64,000 nucleotides of DNA from Mycobacterium sp. EPa45 (lineage in GTDB: Bacteria > Actinomycetota > Actinomycetes > Mycobacteriales > Mycobacteriaceae): assembly GCF_001021385.1 (NCBI RefSeq), contig NZ_CP011773.1:744001-808000 (forward strand). Reading direction: 5' to 3'. Below are positions 37,730-46,985 of this stretch, piece after piece. Made by a program: the position numbers and the translations under genes. How positions within the stretch are numbered: the first letter of the stretch is position 1; each line of letters opens with the position of its first letter. Under the pieces are notes generated by a model. That model was given only the letters and a program-made list of their open reading frames with translations, was not told where the DNA came from and did no database searches.

Positions 37730-39450
37730 AGGGCGGGCGCCGGCTGCCGGCCACGGATCAGCCGGCCCGGCCGAGCCGACGTGGGCACCCCGTTCTGCGA
37801 GATCACCTCACCGGAGACGATCGTCGCCACGTAACCGTCGGCAGTCTGATCCAGCCGTCGCCCGCCTGCGGGCAGATCGGATTTGACGGTCGGCTGGTGC
37901 AGCCGCAGGGCGTCGGGGTCGATCACGTTGACGTCGGCCTTGTAGCCCACCGCGAGCCGGCCGCGGTCGGCCAGGCCGGCGACACGCGCAGGCACCGATG
38001 TCAGCTCCTGGATCACCCGCTGCACCGACAGCCGGCCCGACTCCCGGTCGCGGACCCAGTGCGTCAGCATGTAGGTGGGAAAGCTTGCGTCGCAGATCAT
38101 TCCGTAGTGGGCGCCACCGTCACCCAAGCCGAGGACGACGTCGTCGCGCTGAATCAGCTCCGCCACCGTGTCCAGCGAGTTGTCGCGGAAGTTGGCCAGC
38201 GTGACCAGCAGCATGGCGTGACCGTCATCGTCGAGCAGCCGGTCGTAGGCCTCCTCCAGTGGCGTGACACCGCGGGCGCGGGCCCGTGCGCCGATCGAGT
38301 CCTCCGGCGCTGGTTCGTAGTTCGGCGGATCGCCGAGGGGGTACATGTAGTCCCAGGCCTGAGCCGCGAACATCAGCGGATGCCCGTCGCTGGCCGGGCT
38401 GTCATTCAGAATGCGTTCCCGCACTTCCGGTTTGCGCATCTCGGCGACGCGCTCGGCCAGCGGTAGGTCGGCGATCTCCCGGTACGACGGGTACATGACG
38501 AACGGGTTGCCGGACAAATCCAGCCCGAGCACCAGCCCGATCGGGCGCGGGAAGATCTGTCCGGTCACGTCGCCACCGTTGGCGTTGGCCTTCTCGACCA
38601 TGCGCAAGGCGTCGAGGTGGATCGGCGGTCCGGCGTTGCCGATCGCGAGCGTGAACGTCACGGGCAGGCCCACGTCCGAGGCGACGTCGAACACGGCACT
38701 CAGCGCACCCTCGTAATCGCCTGCCATGAGGTCCGGCACGAACTGCAACAGTCCGCCGCCGGCATCGTCGACGCCGCGTGCGATCGCCTCGATCTCCTCG
38801 TACTGCGCCTCGTAACTCGGAATAGGTTGTCCGCCAGAGGTTTTGTGCAAGGTGAGACGCGACGAGGCGAAGCCCAGTGCGCCTGCACGGATCGCTTCCT
38901 CGGCCAGTTTGCGCATCAGCGCCAGATCCTCGGCGGTGGGCAGCTCGCGGTCGACGCCGCGCTGACCCATGACGTAGACGCGGAGCGGGGAGTGCGGAAG
39001 GAACGCGGCGACGTCGATGTCCCGGTGCCGCGCATCCAGCGCGTCGAGGAACTCGGGGAACGTCTCCCAGGTCCACGGCAGCCCGTCGACCATCACCACG
39101 CCGGGAATGTCCTCGACCCCGGCCATGACGTCGACGAGGACGTCGTGGTCCTCGGGGCGGCAGGGCGCGAACCCGACACCGCAGTTACCCATCACCGCGG
39201 TCGTCACGCCGTGCGCCGACGACGGCGTCATTCGGTCCGACCAGATTGCTTGCCCGTCGTAATGGGTGTGCAGGTCGACGAATCCAGGCGTGACGAGCAG
39301 TCCCGTGGCGTCGATCTCGCGGTCGCCGTGCTCGGAGACGGTGCCGACCGCGGCGATGACGCCGTCGGACACGGCGACGTCGCCTGAGTAGGGCTCGCCG
39401 CCCAAGCCGTCGACGATCGTGCCGTTGCGGATGACCAAGTCGTAACTCAT
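37726..39450 (-). CDS. N-acyl-D-amino-acid deacylase / D-aminoacylase-type amidohydrolase
   Basis: 574 residues from an ATG at 39450. DLVIRNGTIVDGLGGEPYSGDVAV opens the amidohydrolase-3 domain; the metal-binding HTHYDGQ and the C-terminal LGLGDGGAHYGMICDASFP with its catalytic Asp are present, and SSRLTLHKTSGGQPIP is typical of the D-aminoacylase branch. It hydrolyses an N-acyl or similar amide bond in the cytoplasm; the natural substrate is unknown. The downstream CMD-family gene overlaps it by four bases. Confidence 0.85.
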   Translation of the reverse strand: MSYDLVIRNGTIVDGLGGEPYSGDVAVSDGVIAAVGTVSEHGDREIDATGLLVTPGFVDLHTHYDGQAIWSDRMTPSSAHGVTTAVMGNCGVGFAPCRPEDHDVLVDVMAGVEDIPGVVMVDGLPWTWETFPEFLDALDARHRDIDVAAFLPHSPLRVYVMGQRGVDRELPTAEDLALMRKLAEEAIRAGALGFASSRLTLHKTSGGQPIPSYEAQYEEIEAIARGVDDAGGGLLQFVPDLMAGDYEGALSAVFDVASDVGLPVTFTLAIGNAGPPIHLDALRMVEKANANGGDVTGQIFPRPIGLVLGLDLSGNPFVMYPSYREIADLPLAERVAEMRKPEVRERILNDSPASDGHPLMFAAQAWDYMYPLGDPPNYEPAPEDSIGARARARGVTPLEEAYDRLLDDDGHAMLLVTLANFRDNSLDTVAELIQRDDVVLGLGDGGAHYGMICDASFPTYMLTHWVRDRESGRLSVQRVIQELTSVPARVAGLADRGRLAVGYKADVNVIDPDALRLHQPTVKSDLPAGGRRLDQTADGYVATIVSGEVISQNGVPTSARPGRLIRGRQPAPAL

Positions 39451-39476
39451 GGGCTCAGATTACGTCGGCTGCCAGT

Positions 39477-39896
39477 ATGGGAGCTGTGATCGATCACTTC
39501 GGAATCAACTGCGACAAGTACGCCGAGTCCCAAGACTTCTACGACAAGGTCCTCCACGTCCTGGGCTACCACCGGGTGATGGACTTCGGTGAGGCCATCG
39601 GTTACGGCACCGACGGCAAGCCGACGTTCTGGATCGCCGATGCCTCGGCCGGCGAGGCCAACGGGCCCAACCGAGAGGTGCACATCGCCTTCGAGGCCAA
39701 GGACGCCGAATCGGTGCAGGCCTTCTTCCACACGGCTCTGGCGCTGGGTGTCGAGCCACTGCACGCGCCGCGGCTGTGGCCCGAGTACCACCCCGGCTAC
39801 TACGGCGCATTCGTGCGCGACCCCGAGGGCAACAACGTCGAAGCGGTGTTCCACGGTGCCCAGCCTGAAGCTCAGGTCCCGACGAACTCCGCGTAG
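39477..39896 (+). CDS. VOC-family (glyoxalase/bleomycin-resistance) protein
   Basis: 139 residues. IDHFGINCDKYAESQDFYDKVLHVLGY begins the first beta-alpha-beta-beta-beta unit with the metal-binding His, and GAFVRDPEGNNVEAVFHG ends the second with the metal-binding Glu. The best start could be the ATG at 39477 or the GTG at 39486. Such proteins are dioxygenases, lyases or resistance proteins; no assignment is possible. It is divergent from the amidohydrolase with 26 bases between starts. Confidence 0.85.
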   Translation: MGAVIDHFGINCDKYAESQDFYDKVLHVLGYHRVMDFGEAIGYGTDGKPTFWIADASAGEANGPNREVHIAFEAKDAESVQAFFHTALALGVEPLHAPRLWPEYHPGYYGAFVRDPEGNNVEAVFHGAQPEAQVPTNSA

Positions 39897-39906
39897 CGTC
39901 ACAACC

Positions 39907-40431
39907 ATGGCTGACTCACTGTCCGACGCGGATGCGGCCCGCGAACTCCTGCGTGATTCCTTCACCCGCATCATCGAGCACGTCCAGGACATCACCGACG
40001 ACCTGACCGACGAGGTCTCGTTCTTCCGGCCGACGTCGACGGCGAACAGCATCGCGTGGCTGGTGTGGCACAGCGCGCGGGTACAGGATGCGCAGCTCGC
40101 CGACATCGCCGGAACCGAGCAGGTGTGGTTCACCGGCGGATGGGTCGACCGCTTCGATCTGGACTTGCCCCGCGACGCGCACGGCTACGGTCACACCGCC
40201 GAGGATGTGGGCAAGGTGAGAGCACCCGCCGATCTTCTGGCCGGCTACTACCACGCCGTGCACAAGGTCACCCTGGAGTACCTGGCCAGCGTCACCACCG
40301 ACGAGCTCGCTCGTGTGGTCGACACGAACTGGGATCCGCCGGTCACAGCGAGCATGCGGTTGGTCAGCATCATCGACGACTGCGCTCAGCATCTGGGCCA
40401 AGCGGCTTACGTGCGGGGCATCGCTCGCTGA
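39907..40431 (+). CDS. DinB-family (mycothiol-dependent-enzyme-like) protein
   Basis: 174 residues from an ATG at 39907, ten bases after the VOC stop. A four-helix bundle with TANSIAWLVWHSARVQDAQLAD and, near the C-terminus, DDCAQHLGQAAYVRG supplies the histidines of a DinB/DUF664 metal site. In actinobacteria members of this group are mycothiol S-transferases. Likely co-transcribed with the VOC gene, which would suit a small detoxification pair; that is inference. Confidence 0.82.
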   Translation: MADSLSDADAARELLRDSFTRIIEHVQDITDDLTDEVSFFRPTSTANSIAWLVWHSARVQDAQLADIAGTEQVWFTGGWVDRFDLDLPRDAHGYGHTAEDVGKVRAPADLLAGYYHAVHKVTLEYLASVTTDELARVVDTNWDPPVTASMRLVSIIDDCAQHLGQAAYVRGIAR

Positions 40432-40469
40432 CCACCACCGCGGTCCGTTGGTGGCCGCCGCTCGGGCTG

Positions 40470-40964
40470 GTGGCGATGGTGCTGCTCGGTTGGGCTGTGG
40501 GGGAGGGCTCGACTCCGGTCGACGACTGGTTTCAGCGAGCGCACGGAAGCGTGCTGGGCTGGTTGCTGTTCTTCACCGATCAACGCACGGTGCTGGTGAT
40601 TCTGGTTGGGGCAATGATGTTGGCCGCCTACCGGCGGCGCTGGCTGCTGGTCGCCTTGGTGGGGGTGAGTCCCATTGCGGCTGTGTGGCTTTCGAGTGTG
40701 GCCAAGCAGTGGTTCGGCCGGCAGAAGGGTGGGGCGGTCGCCTATCCCAGCGGACACACCACGTTGATGGTGGTGGCGCTCGGCATGGTGCTTCTGGTGG
40801 TGGGTGCGCGGCTGGTTGTCGCGGTGGCCGCCATCGCCTGGGCGCTGCTGGGGATGCTCGGTCAGGCAGTGACCTATCACTACTTCACCGACGCGGTCGG
40901 CGGGCTCCTGCTGGGCAGCGCGATCGTCTGCGGCGCGTTTGCTGTAATCGCACGAGATTGTTGA
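40470..40964 (+). CDS. PAP2-type membrane phosphatase
   Basis: About 164 residues with six hydrophobic segments. Motifs of phosphatidic-acid phosphatase type 2 are seen: KQWFGRQKGG (motif 1, with Lys and Arg), YPSGHTT (motif 2, catalytic His) and YHYFTDAVGG (motif 3 His and Asp). The start is uncertain: the frame is open far upstream inside the DinB gene, and GTG at 40470 or ATG at 40476 are the first starts beyond its stop; CTG at 40428 would restore a few residues. Lipid phosphate or polyprenyl-diphosphate hydrolysis at the membrane is the expected role. Confidence 0.75.
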   Translation: MAMVLLGWAVGEGSTPVDDWFQRAHGSVLGWLLFFTDQRTVLVILVGAMMLAAYRRRWLLVALVGVSPIAAVWLSSVAKQWFGRQKGGAVAYPSGHTTLMVVALGMVLLVVGARLVVAVAAIAWALLGMLGQAVTYHYFTDAVGGLLLGSAIVCGAFAVIARDC

Positions 40965-41032
40965 CGTCGACGTCACAGCGTGCGATGCTCCCGGGGCGGA
41001 AATTGCCGTGCCAACAGATTCGGGGGGAATCC

Positions 41033-42274
41033 ATGTCTAGTGCTGTACGTCTGCATACCAAGCTCGCTGCCGCGGTGATGACCGCCGGCGTCGTGGCGAC
41101 AGCGCCGGCGGCAGTTAACGTCGCGCCGGCGGCCTTGCCCGTAGGAAGCGGCTTGGGTGTGCTCCCAGTGTCGTTCGTCACCGACGCGCTCTACGGGGCC
41201 GGTGACGTCGTGAGTGCCGTCGCCGAGGCTGTTTCCATCGGCACCGACCTCGCCCTCGGGCTCAACTACTACTGGGACGACTCCGATTTCGGTGCGGGAG
41301 TCCCGGTCAACCCGGTGTTCTTGGCGGCCGCCGCGCTGCAGAATCCTGGCAGTGCGGTGAGCTATCTCGCGCAACTGCTGCTGAACCCCTCGGACAATTA
41401 CGCGAACTACACATATCCCTGGTATTTCAAGACCGCGGTCGTTGACCCACTGGTCGCGTTGCTGCCGACCGCGTTGGCCTCGGCGGTCAGCAACGCTGTC
41501 AACGGCGTCGCCGACGGCATCAACGATGCCTTCGGCGCACTGCCCGACCCGACCGCAGCCGTTACCGCCCTTGCCGACATGTACAGCACTCCGGCTGGGC
41601 GGGCGGTGTATGCGGTCCAAAATGCCATTGCACTTCCGGTGACGCTGCTGACCGCCGTGACGTACTACCTGGCGTACCTGCCGGCGAGTGTTGAGGCGAC
41701 GGCCGAGTCGGCAATTCAGAATCCCGCCGAAATCCCGGGACTGCTGAGCAAATTGGTCTACAACGCGTTGGACCCTGATCTTTACGATGGGTTGCTGGGC
41801 AACCTGTCCTACAACCTCATCAAGCCTGCACTCTTCCTTCCGGCACCGATCGGGGAGAGTTCGCTGGGAGCCCATGATGGTCTGGCCTGGAACCTCTACG
41901 ACGGTTTTGCGACCGCCGTCAACGGACTGCTGAGCAGACTTCCGGCGCCCATCACGCCGACACCGTTCGCTGCGGCTGCGGCTGCGGCAGCGGCTTCGGC
42001 GACACCAACAGCTTCGGCGGTGGCTAAGGCAAACGACACTGCGGTGAAAGAGGATTCGGCGTCGACCGACCAGACGTCGACCGACGTGGACGGCACCAAC
42101 GCAGACGTGCAGGCCGCCGAGACCCCGAACACCCACGCGCAGGTACATCCCGGCCGCAAGGCAGTGACCCCGGAACACAAGTCGGCCAAGCAGGGGCAAG
42201 CCGGTAAGTCCGATGGTCATGCGAGCGGCCAGGGCCGCTCAGCGCGTCCCGGGAAGTCCGATAACGCCGCCTGA
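41033..42274 (+). CDS. Secreted or surface-exposed mycobacterial protein
   Basis: 413 residues from an ATG at 41033, with GGGGGGAA nearby upstream. Residues 1-35 form an export signal (HTKLAAAVMTAGVVATAPAA). The middle (40-310) is an alanine- and leucine-rich region with repeated YLAQLLLNPS and LTAVTYYLAYLP elements, as in PE/PPE-adjacent or ESX-associated mycobacterial surface proteins. The last 100 residues are low-complexity Ala/Thr/Ser/Lys with a basic end (QGRSARPGKS). Function unknown; no catalytic motif. Confidence 0.75.
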   Translation: MSSAVRLHTKLAAAVMTAGVVATAPAAVNVAPAALPVGSGLGVLPVSFVTDALYGAGDVVSAVAEAVSIGTDLALGLNYYWDDSDFGAGVPVNPVFLAAAALQNPGSAVSYLAQLLLNPSDNYANYTYPWYFKTAVVDPLVALLPTALASAVSNAVNGVADGINDAFGALPDPTAAVTALADMYSTPAGRAVYAVQNAIALPVTLLTAVTYYLAYLPASVEATAESAIQNPAEIPGLLSKLVYNALDPDLYDGLLGNLSYNLIKPALFLPAPIGESSLGAHDGLAWNLYDGFATAVNGLLSRLPAPITPTPFAAAAAAAAASATPTASAVAKANDTAVKEDSASTDQTSTDVDGTNADVQAAETPNTHAQVHPGRKAVTPEHKSAKQGQAGKSDGHASGQGRSARPGKSDNAA

Positions 42275-42333
42275 GCCCGGGTCGTTCACCATGGCGTCAC
42301 CCCCGGTTTCATTCACGCTGCTAATTTCCGCGC

Positions 42334-43191
42334 GTGTCACTAGACAGCCATGGCTACACGGTTTTCGATGACGACGATGACGACCCAGTGCTGCTCGACG
42401 CGGCCGGTTTGGCCGTCGACACGTGGCGGGAGAATTACCCCTACGACGAGCGGCTGACCCGCAATGAGTACGAAGAGCAGAAGCGCCTCCTGCAGATCGA
42501 GCTGCTGAAGCTGCAGAAGTGGAGCCAGGCCAACGGCCTGCGGCACGTCATCGTCTTCGAAGGGCGCGACGCCGCGGGCAAAGGTGGCACCATCAAGCGG
42601 TTCATGGAGCACCTCAACCCGAGGGGGGCGCGGGTCGTCGCGCTGGAGAAGCCGACCGAGAAGGAAACCACTCAGTGGTATTTCCAGCGCTACGTCAATC
42701 ACCTGCCGGCTGCCGGCGAGCTCGTGATGTTCGACCGGTCCTGGTACAACCGCGCCGGGGTCGAGCGGGTGATGGGGTACTGCACGCCCAGGCAGCATGC
42801 CGAGTTCATCCGACAGGCGCCGCTGTTCGAGCAAATGCTGGTCAACGACGGCATCAGCCTGACCAAGCTGTGGTTCTCGGTCTCGTCCAGCGAACAGCGC
42901 ACCCGGTTCACCATCCGGCAGGTCGACCCGGTGCGGCAGTGGAAGCTGTCTCCGACGGATCTGGCCTCGCTGGACAAATGGGATGCCTACACCGCGGCCA
43001 AAGAAGACATGTTCGCCTGGACGGATACCGAGATCGCGCCGTGGACCGTCATCAAAAGCAATGACAAGAAACGCGCACGGATCAACGCGATGCGCCACGT
43101 GCTGAGTAAGTTCAACTACGACAACAAAGACCATGAGGTGGTCGGCACCCCCGACCCCTTGATCGTGGGCCGCGCAACTCACTCCGACTGA
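42334..43191 (+). CDS. ppk2: Polyphosphate kinase 2 family protein
   Basis: 285 residues from a GTG at 42334. Walker A FEGRDAAGKGGTIKRF, the Walker B-like FDRSWYNRAGVERVMGYC, and the lid segment RQVDPVRQWKLSPTDL identify PPK2, which transfers phosphate between polyphosphate and nucleoside di- or monophosphates. The N-terminal DDDDDDP run and the single domain resemble the PPK2 class I proteins of actinobacteria. A second PPK2-family gene lies at 59403-60260. The membrane gene 28 bases downstream may be on the same transcript. Confidence 0.9.
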   Translation: MSLDSHGYTVFDDDDDDPVLLDAAGLAVDTWRENYPYDERLTRNEYEEQKRLLQIELLKLQKWSQANGLRHVIVFEGRDAAGKGGTIKRFMEHLNPRGARVVALEKPTEKETTQWYFQRYVNHLPAAGELVMFDRSWYNRAGVERVMGYCTPRQHAEFIRQAPLFEQMLVNDGISLTKLWFSVSSSEQRTRFTIRQVDPVRQWKLSPTDLASLDKWDAYTAAKEDMFAWTDTEIAPWTVIKSNDKKRARINAMRHVLSKFNYDNKDHEVVGTPDPLIVGRATHSD

Positions 43192-43219
43192 GGCCTCGCG
43201 TCCCCACCGAGGAGGACGC

Positions 43220-44059
43220 GTGCGGTTCGCGGCGACGCTACTGATGTGGCTCGTCACGACGCTCTTGTTGGCGGTCGCGCTGCCGGCGGCATGGGTGCAG
43301 CAGCATCTGGTCGACGAAGACGGCTACGCAGCGCTGGCGCAAAAGGCGGCGGCCGATCCCGGGCTGCAGTCGGCGATGGCCTCGGAGTTGACGTCACAGG
43401 TGGGCCGATTGGGCACCGGCGTGAACACACAGACGGTGAGCCTGGTCGCTGCCGCCTACACCGCGAGTTCGACGTTCCCGGGCCAGTTCGCCCAGGCGAA
43501 TCGATTCGCGCACCGATGGCTGTTCACCGACCGGGTTCGTTCGACTGTCGATTCGCAGGGCCGCTGGGTGATCGACGTCGCGCCGATGCTGTCCGATGCT
43601 GCGTTCAAGGAGACGCTCAGCGAGTACAACGTCACGCTGCCGTCCTCGATGCCAATCCCGTTGACCGACAACGCTCCATCGGCATTGCGGCCCGGGGCGT
43701 TGCGTCCGGTGGCGACTTTTGGCCCGTGGGTCAGCGTCGGCGCGGCCGTCGTGGCCGGACTGTTCGCCCTGCTGACTCTGTTCGTAGCCCGGAGTCGGGG
43801 CAAGATGCTGGTGGGTTTGGGCGTGTCGGCTCTGCTGGTCGGTGCTTCAGGCTGGGCGGCAATCGAATTCGGCCGGCGTCGGCTGAACACGGTGCTCGAC
43901 AACTCATCTGGTGAGATTCGGCGAATCGCCGAGGTGATGGTTGGTACGGCGCAGGACAGCATGCATCAGTGGCTGAACATCACGCTGGTGGTGGGTGGAG
44001 GTCTGGTGATCATCGGGGTGATCGTGTCTCTGCTGGTGAGCTTGGCGAAGTCGAGTTAG
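43220..44059 (+). CDS. Membrane protein of unknown function
   Basis: 279 residues from a GTG at 43220 preceded by GAGGAGG. One N-terminal hydrophobic segment (LLMWLVTTLLLAVALPAAWV), a roughly 140-residue extracytoplasmic loop, then three membrane helices (about 175-197, 200-220 and 255-275). No recognised domain. Mycobacteria have paralogues with this plan (a short-tailed first helix, large loop, three C-terminal helices). It is followed two bases later by a DUF2889 gene. Confidence 0.7.
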   Translation: MRFAATLLMWLVTTLLLAVALPAAWVQQHLVDEDGYAALAQKAAADPGLQSAMASELTSQVGRLGTGVNTQTVSLVAAAYTASSTFPGQFAQANRFAHRWLFTDRVRSTVDSQGRWVIDVAPMLSDAAFKETLSEYNVTLPSSMPIPLTDNAPSALRPGALRPVATFGPWVSVGAAVVAGLFALLTLFVARSRGKMLVGLGVSALLVGASGWAAIEFGRRRLNTVLDNSSGEIRRIAEVMVGTAQDSMHQWLNITLVVGGGLVIIGVIVSLLVSLAKSS

Positions 44060-44061
44060 AG

Positions 44062-45030
44062 ATGCCGTTCGTCACCGATATCGTCGGCCCGCAGGAGCCC
44101 GTCACCGAGTGGCCACCGCTGCACCCAGGCACGCTTCGCCGGACGAGCACGATCGACACACATCCGCAGAACTCACAGGTGGCCCGTGCACAACTGCGCG
44201 CCCGTGACATCCGGGTGGATTCGTCAGGCGACCAGGAGGTGCTCGACGACGTCGTCGTGCTGGCACGGTTGACCGATGGCATGATCGACGAAATCAGCGG
44301 CGATGATCCACGATTGAATCGGCTGCTTGGCGCAAGGGTGGCGCAGGGTTTTCGTGCCAGGGTCCGGGAACTGCTCGGAACCGCCACCGCCCGCTCACCC
44401 GCGCTGTACCTTCTGCTCGACGACTGGGTCGGCGCGTCGCTGGTGACGGGCTACGGTGCCCACTACGCCGATGTCACCGGCGGGGTCGAGTGGCCGGTGC
44501 CGGATGCCATGTCCGACCATATGGCGGGTGTCTGCTCGGGCTTCGCTCCCGACGCCTCGATCATCCAGTTCACCCGCCGCAACCTGCTCTTGCCATGCGT
44601 GCGTGGGCCGCTCGCACCATCGCTCGGCGTTGACGGGATACACCCCGTGGAGCCGCTTCGCCCGCACGGTATGCGGCGGATGCGGAGGCTTGACGTTCTC
44701 CCAAGCGGCGTGACAGCCGCATTCGACGCGCATTTCCGCGACTCCCACGTCGACGGCGACGGCATCGAGACAATCGTGCACGAGTACACCGTTGTCGGCG
44801 AGATAGATCTTGCCTCGCAATCGATTTCGGAGCTGACGGCCGAGGCAAGGGTGCTGCCGTGGCAGGAATGCCCGGGTGCCTTGGCCAGTGCGCGGCGACT
44901 TGTCGGCATGGCGGTGGGCGAGGTGCGCGACCGAGTCCGCACCGAGTTCACCGGGATCTCGACGTGCACCCATCTCAACGACACGCTTCGGTCGCTGAGC
45001 GACGCGCAGGCGCTACTTGCCGCCGGCTAG
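44062..45030 (+). CDS. DUF2889-family protein
   Basis: 322 residues from an ATG at 44062, two bases after the preceding stop; the open frame upstream is inside that gene. HPGTLRRTSTIDTHPQ near the N-terminus and the C-terminal WQECPGALASARRLVGMAVGEVRDRVRTEFTGISTCTHLNDTLRSL, with clustered Cys and His residues, are the DUF2889 signature. The family is widespread in actinobacteria and proteobacteria with no established reaction. Probably expressed with the membrane gene. Confidence 0.78.
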   Translation: MPFVTDIVGPQEPVTEWPPLHPGTLRRTSTIDTHPQNSQVARAQLRARDIRVDSSGDQEVLDDVVVLARLTDGMIDEISGDDPRLNRLLGARVAQGFRARVRELLGTATARSPALYLLLDDWVGASLVTGYGAHYADVTGGVEWPVPDAMSDHMAGVCSGFAPDASIIQFTRRNLLLPCVRGPLAPSLGVDGIHPVEPLRPHGMRRMRRLDVLPSGVTAAFDAHFRDSHVDGDGIETIVHEYTVVGEIDLASQSISELTAEARVLPWQECPGALASARRLVGMAVGEVRDRVRTEFTGISTCTHLNDTLRSLSDAQALLAAG

Positions 45031-45117
45031 ATTCCGGCTGCCATGCTCGCCAGGGGCACTCGTTGTCCTCTTTGGCGTAGTGCCGGGCGACCGGATCCCG
45101 CAAGCCGTATCGAGCGG

Positions 45118-45459
45118 TCAATCATCCGCACTCTCGGGAGCCAGTGCTGGCGGCCGGTCGGGACGACGGTTGTTATTGAAGGCCGAATAGACTCGGCCAT
45201 TGATCTTGATGTGGTTGGTCCACTGGAATGCAATCGCCAGCACGGCGACACCCGTGCCGAGCGCGAAAAACATTCCTTGGCCCCAGTTGGGGATCTGAGA
45301 ACAGAACAACAGGGCGATACCAAGTGTGCACCCAATCCAGTACACGCGGCGCTCGATCGAGTCTGGCGACAAAGTCGCCGATTTCCACAGCGGAAACATG
45401 CTGAGAATTCCCCCCGCGATTATTGCGATCAGACCGGCGTAGGCCAAAGTGTGCGCCAT
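45118..45459 (-). CDS. Small three-helix membrane protein, possible immunity protein
   Basis: 113 residues from an ATG at 45459, two bases after the stop of the gene at 45462-46985. Three hydrophobic segments (LAYAGLIAIIAGGILSMF, VYWIGCTLGIALLF, MFFALGTGVAVLAIAF) and a polar C-terminus. I do not recognise the family. Placement right behind a secreted-effector-like gene suggests an immunity role against a membrane-acting toxin. This is inference from context. Confidence 0.65.
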   Translation of the reverse strand: MAHTLAYAGLIAIIAGGILSMFPLWKSATLSPDSIERRVYWIGCTLGIALLFCSQIPNWGQGMFFALGTGVAVLAIAFQWTNHIKINGRVYSAFNNNRRPDRPPALAPESADD

Positions 45460-45461
45460 GA

Positions 45462-46985
45462 TTACCAACTCCCTCCACCGCCGCCAGTAGACCTCAATGC
45501 TGGGTCGAAAAGCGACCCGATGCCACCGCCAACCTGTTCGCCGGCACTGCTTCCCACCACACTGGCCGCCACTACGATCGCCGCCGTCGTCCAAGGGCCG
45601 GTGAAGGACCCGGCGACGGCTGCGGCTCCCCACGCGGCCGCAGAGCCACCCGCGAACCCGCCGACGGCACTGCCTAGCTCTTCATTGCTTTCGCCCTGGA
45701 TGCGATCGGTGATTGCAGAGCCGAGCTGAATGATGTCACCAACTCGTCCGACTTTTCCGGCGATATGTGCCCACTTCTCCGCGTCGGCCGGTGACAGCAG
45801 GTCTTCCAGCTTCGCGTGGCGCCCGCCGGGCACCCGCTCGCCGTAGGCTTCGACGCCCGCGGATGCAGGACCCGTGTAGTCAGTGAGATCGCTTACTCTA
45901 TGGACCAAGTCACTGATCACCGATTTAGCGCCATCCTCCGACATGCCTTGGCTGGTAAGGGCGTTCATCGCCTGCTTGACAGCGACGACGCGGCCGAACT
46001 GGTCTCCTTCGTCTAGGGACTGTGTCGCTTGGTCAGCGGACATCGGCGGCAGACCGTAAAGCCCCTGCTCCAAATTTCGTTGCATGTCTAGCCGCTTCTG
46101 TGCCTGTGTTCGCGCATCTCCACCCAGAACAGGATCCTTCGGTAACGGCCCGACAAAGTGCGCCATGCGGAAATCGTCGAGTCGTTCGCCCGCGAGCCGA
46201 CGCGCGTCCGTATTGGCCGCCGGATTCGTCACCGTGGCGAAATCGCGCAAACGTGCTGCGGCATCGGCCTTTTCCTGAGTCATCGGCCCGTCGCTATTGA
46301 CCAGTGCCTCATCCTTGGCGCGCTGGTTTGCATCGTAGTAGTCGGTGGACTCCCGCCCGCGCTGCTCGGATCCAGGCTCACCGTCACCGTCGACGTCCTC
46401 GATCGGCGCGGGATCGTAGCCGTGCTCGGCACGCAGGTCTGTCAGCGACGACTCCAACTTGGTGCCGTAGTCGTCACGCAGGGCTTCCACCTGATGTAGC
46501 ACCCCGGACGTCGCGGCGATTGCATTGTCCTCCAATGCCGAAGTGTCCTGATCGTGGGCCAACGCTTGATCGATCAGCGCGTCGATGTAGTGCAACTGGG
46601 TGTTGAGAGTTTCCACCTGCATGCCGGAAAAGCGCTGCGCTTCAGCCAGGTTCGCGGCAATATTGGATAGGTCTGTACCGATCGCGGGCAGCTGATCTCG
46701 TTGAACCATCAATCGCGTGGTGGCGCGCTGAACCTCAGCGCTGTCATTGATCGGATGCTCGCCGTTCTCCCGGTTCCACGACGCCCGGAAGCGCTGCTGT
46801 GCCTGTTCGAACTCCGTGTATGTCTCGGCCGTGCAGGCACCAGCGCTGTAAAACGCACGGCCAAGGTCGGCGATCGCTCCCGGGTCTCCGCTCTGCAGCG
46901 TCTCGTCGACCTTCCATGGATTACCGCCGGCCTCACCGATGAGGGCGCCGACGCTGATGTGGACCAGGCTCGGGTATTCGGTCAC
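45462..46985 (-). CDS. Large type VII-type effector candidate with C-terminal glycine-zipper region
   Basis: 507 residues from a GTG at 46985 that overlaps the upstream stop by four bases. The N-terminal 200 residues are helical (RFRASWNRENGEHPINDSAEVQRATTRL, LAEAQRFSGMQVETLNTQ), like the helical N-terminal domains of WXG/LXG toxins. Residues about 440-492 are a Gly/Ala-rich hydrophobic zone (VGGFAGGSAAAWGAAAVAG, AASVVGSSAGEQVGGGIGS) reminiscent of membrane-active glycine-zipper domains. No enzymatic toxin motif is seen. Between a small WXG-like partner and a three-helix protein, it looks like the effector of a secretion cassette; this is an inference. Confidence 0.6.
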   Translation of the reverse strand: MTEYPSLVHISVGALIGEAGGNPWKVDETLQSGDPGAIADLGRAFYSAGACTAETYTEFEQAQQRFRASWNRENGEHPINDSAEVQRATTRLMVQRDQLPAIGTDLSNIAANLAEAQRFSGMQVETLNTQLHYIDALIDQALAHDQDTSALEDNAIAATSGVLHQVEALRDDYGTKLESSLTDLRAEHGYDPAPIEDVDGDGEPGSEQRGRESTDYYDANQRAKDEALVNSDGPMTQEKADAAARLRDFATVTNPAANTDARRLAGERLDDFRMAHFVGPLPKDPVLGGDARTQAQKRLDMQRNLEQGLYGLPPMSADQATQSLDEGDQFGRVVAVKQAMNALTSQGMSEDGAKSVISDLVHRVSDLTDYTGPASAGVEAYGERVPGGRHAKLEDLLSPADAEKWAHIAGKVGRVGDIIQLGSAITDRIQGESNEELGSAVGGFAGGSAAAWGAAAVAGSFTGPWTTAAIVVAASVVGSSAGEQVGGGIGSLFDPALRSTGGGGGSW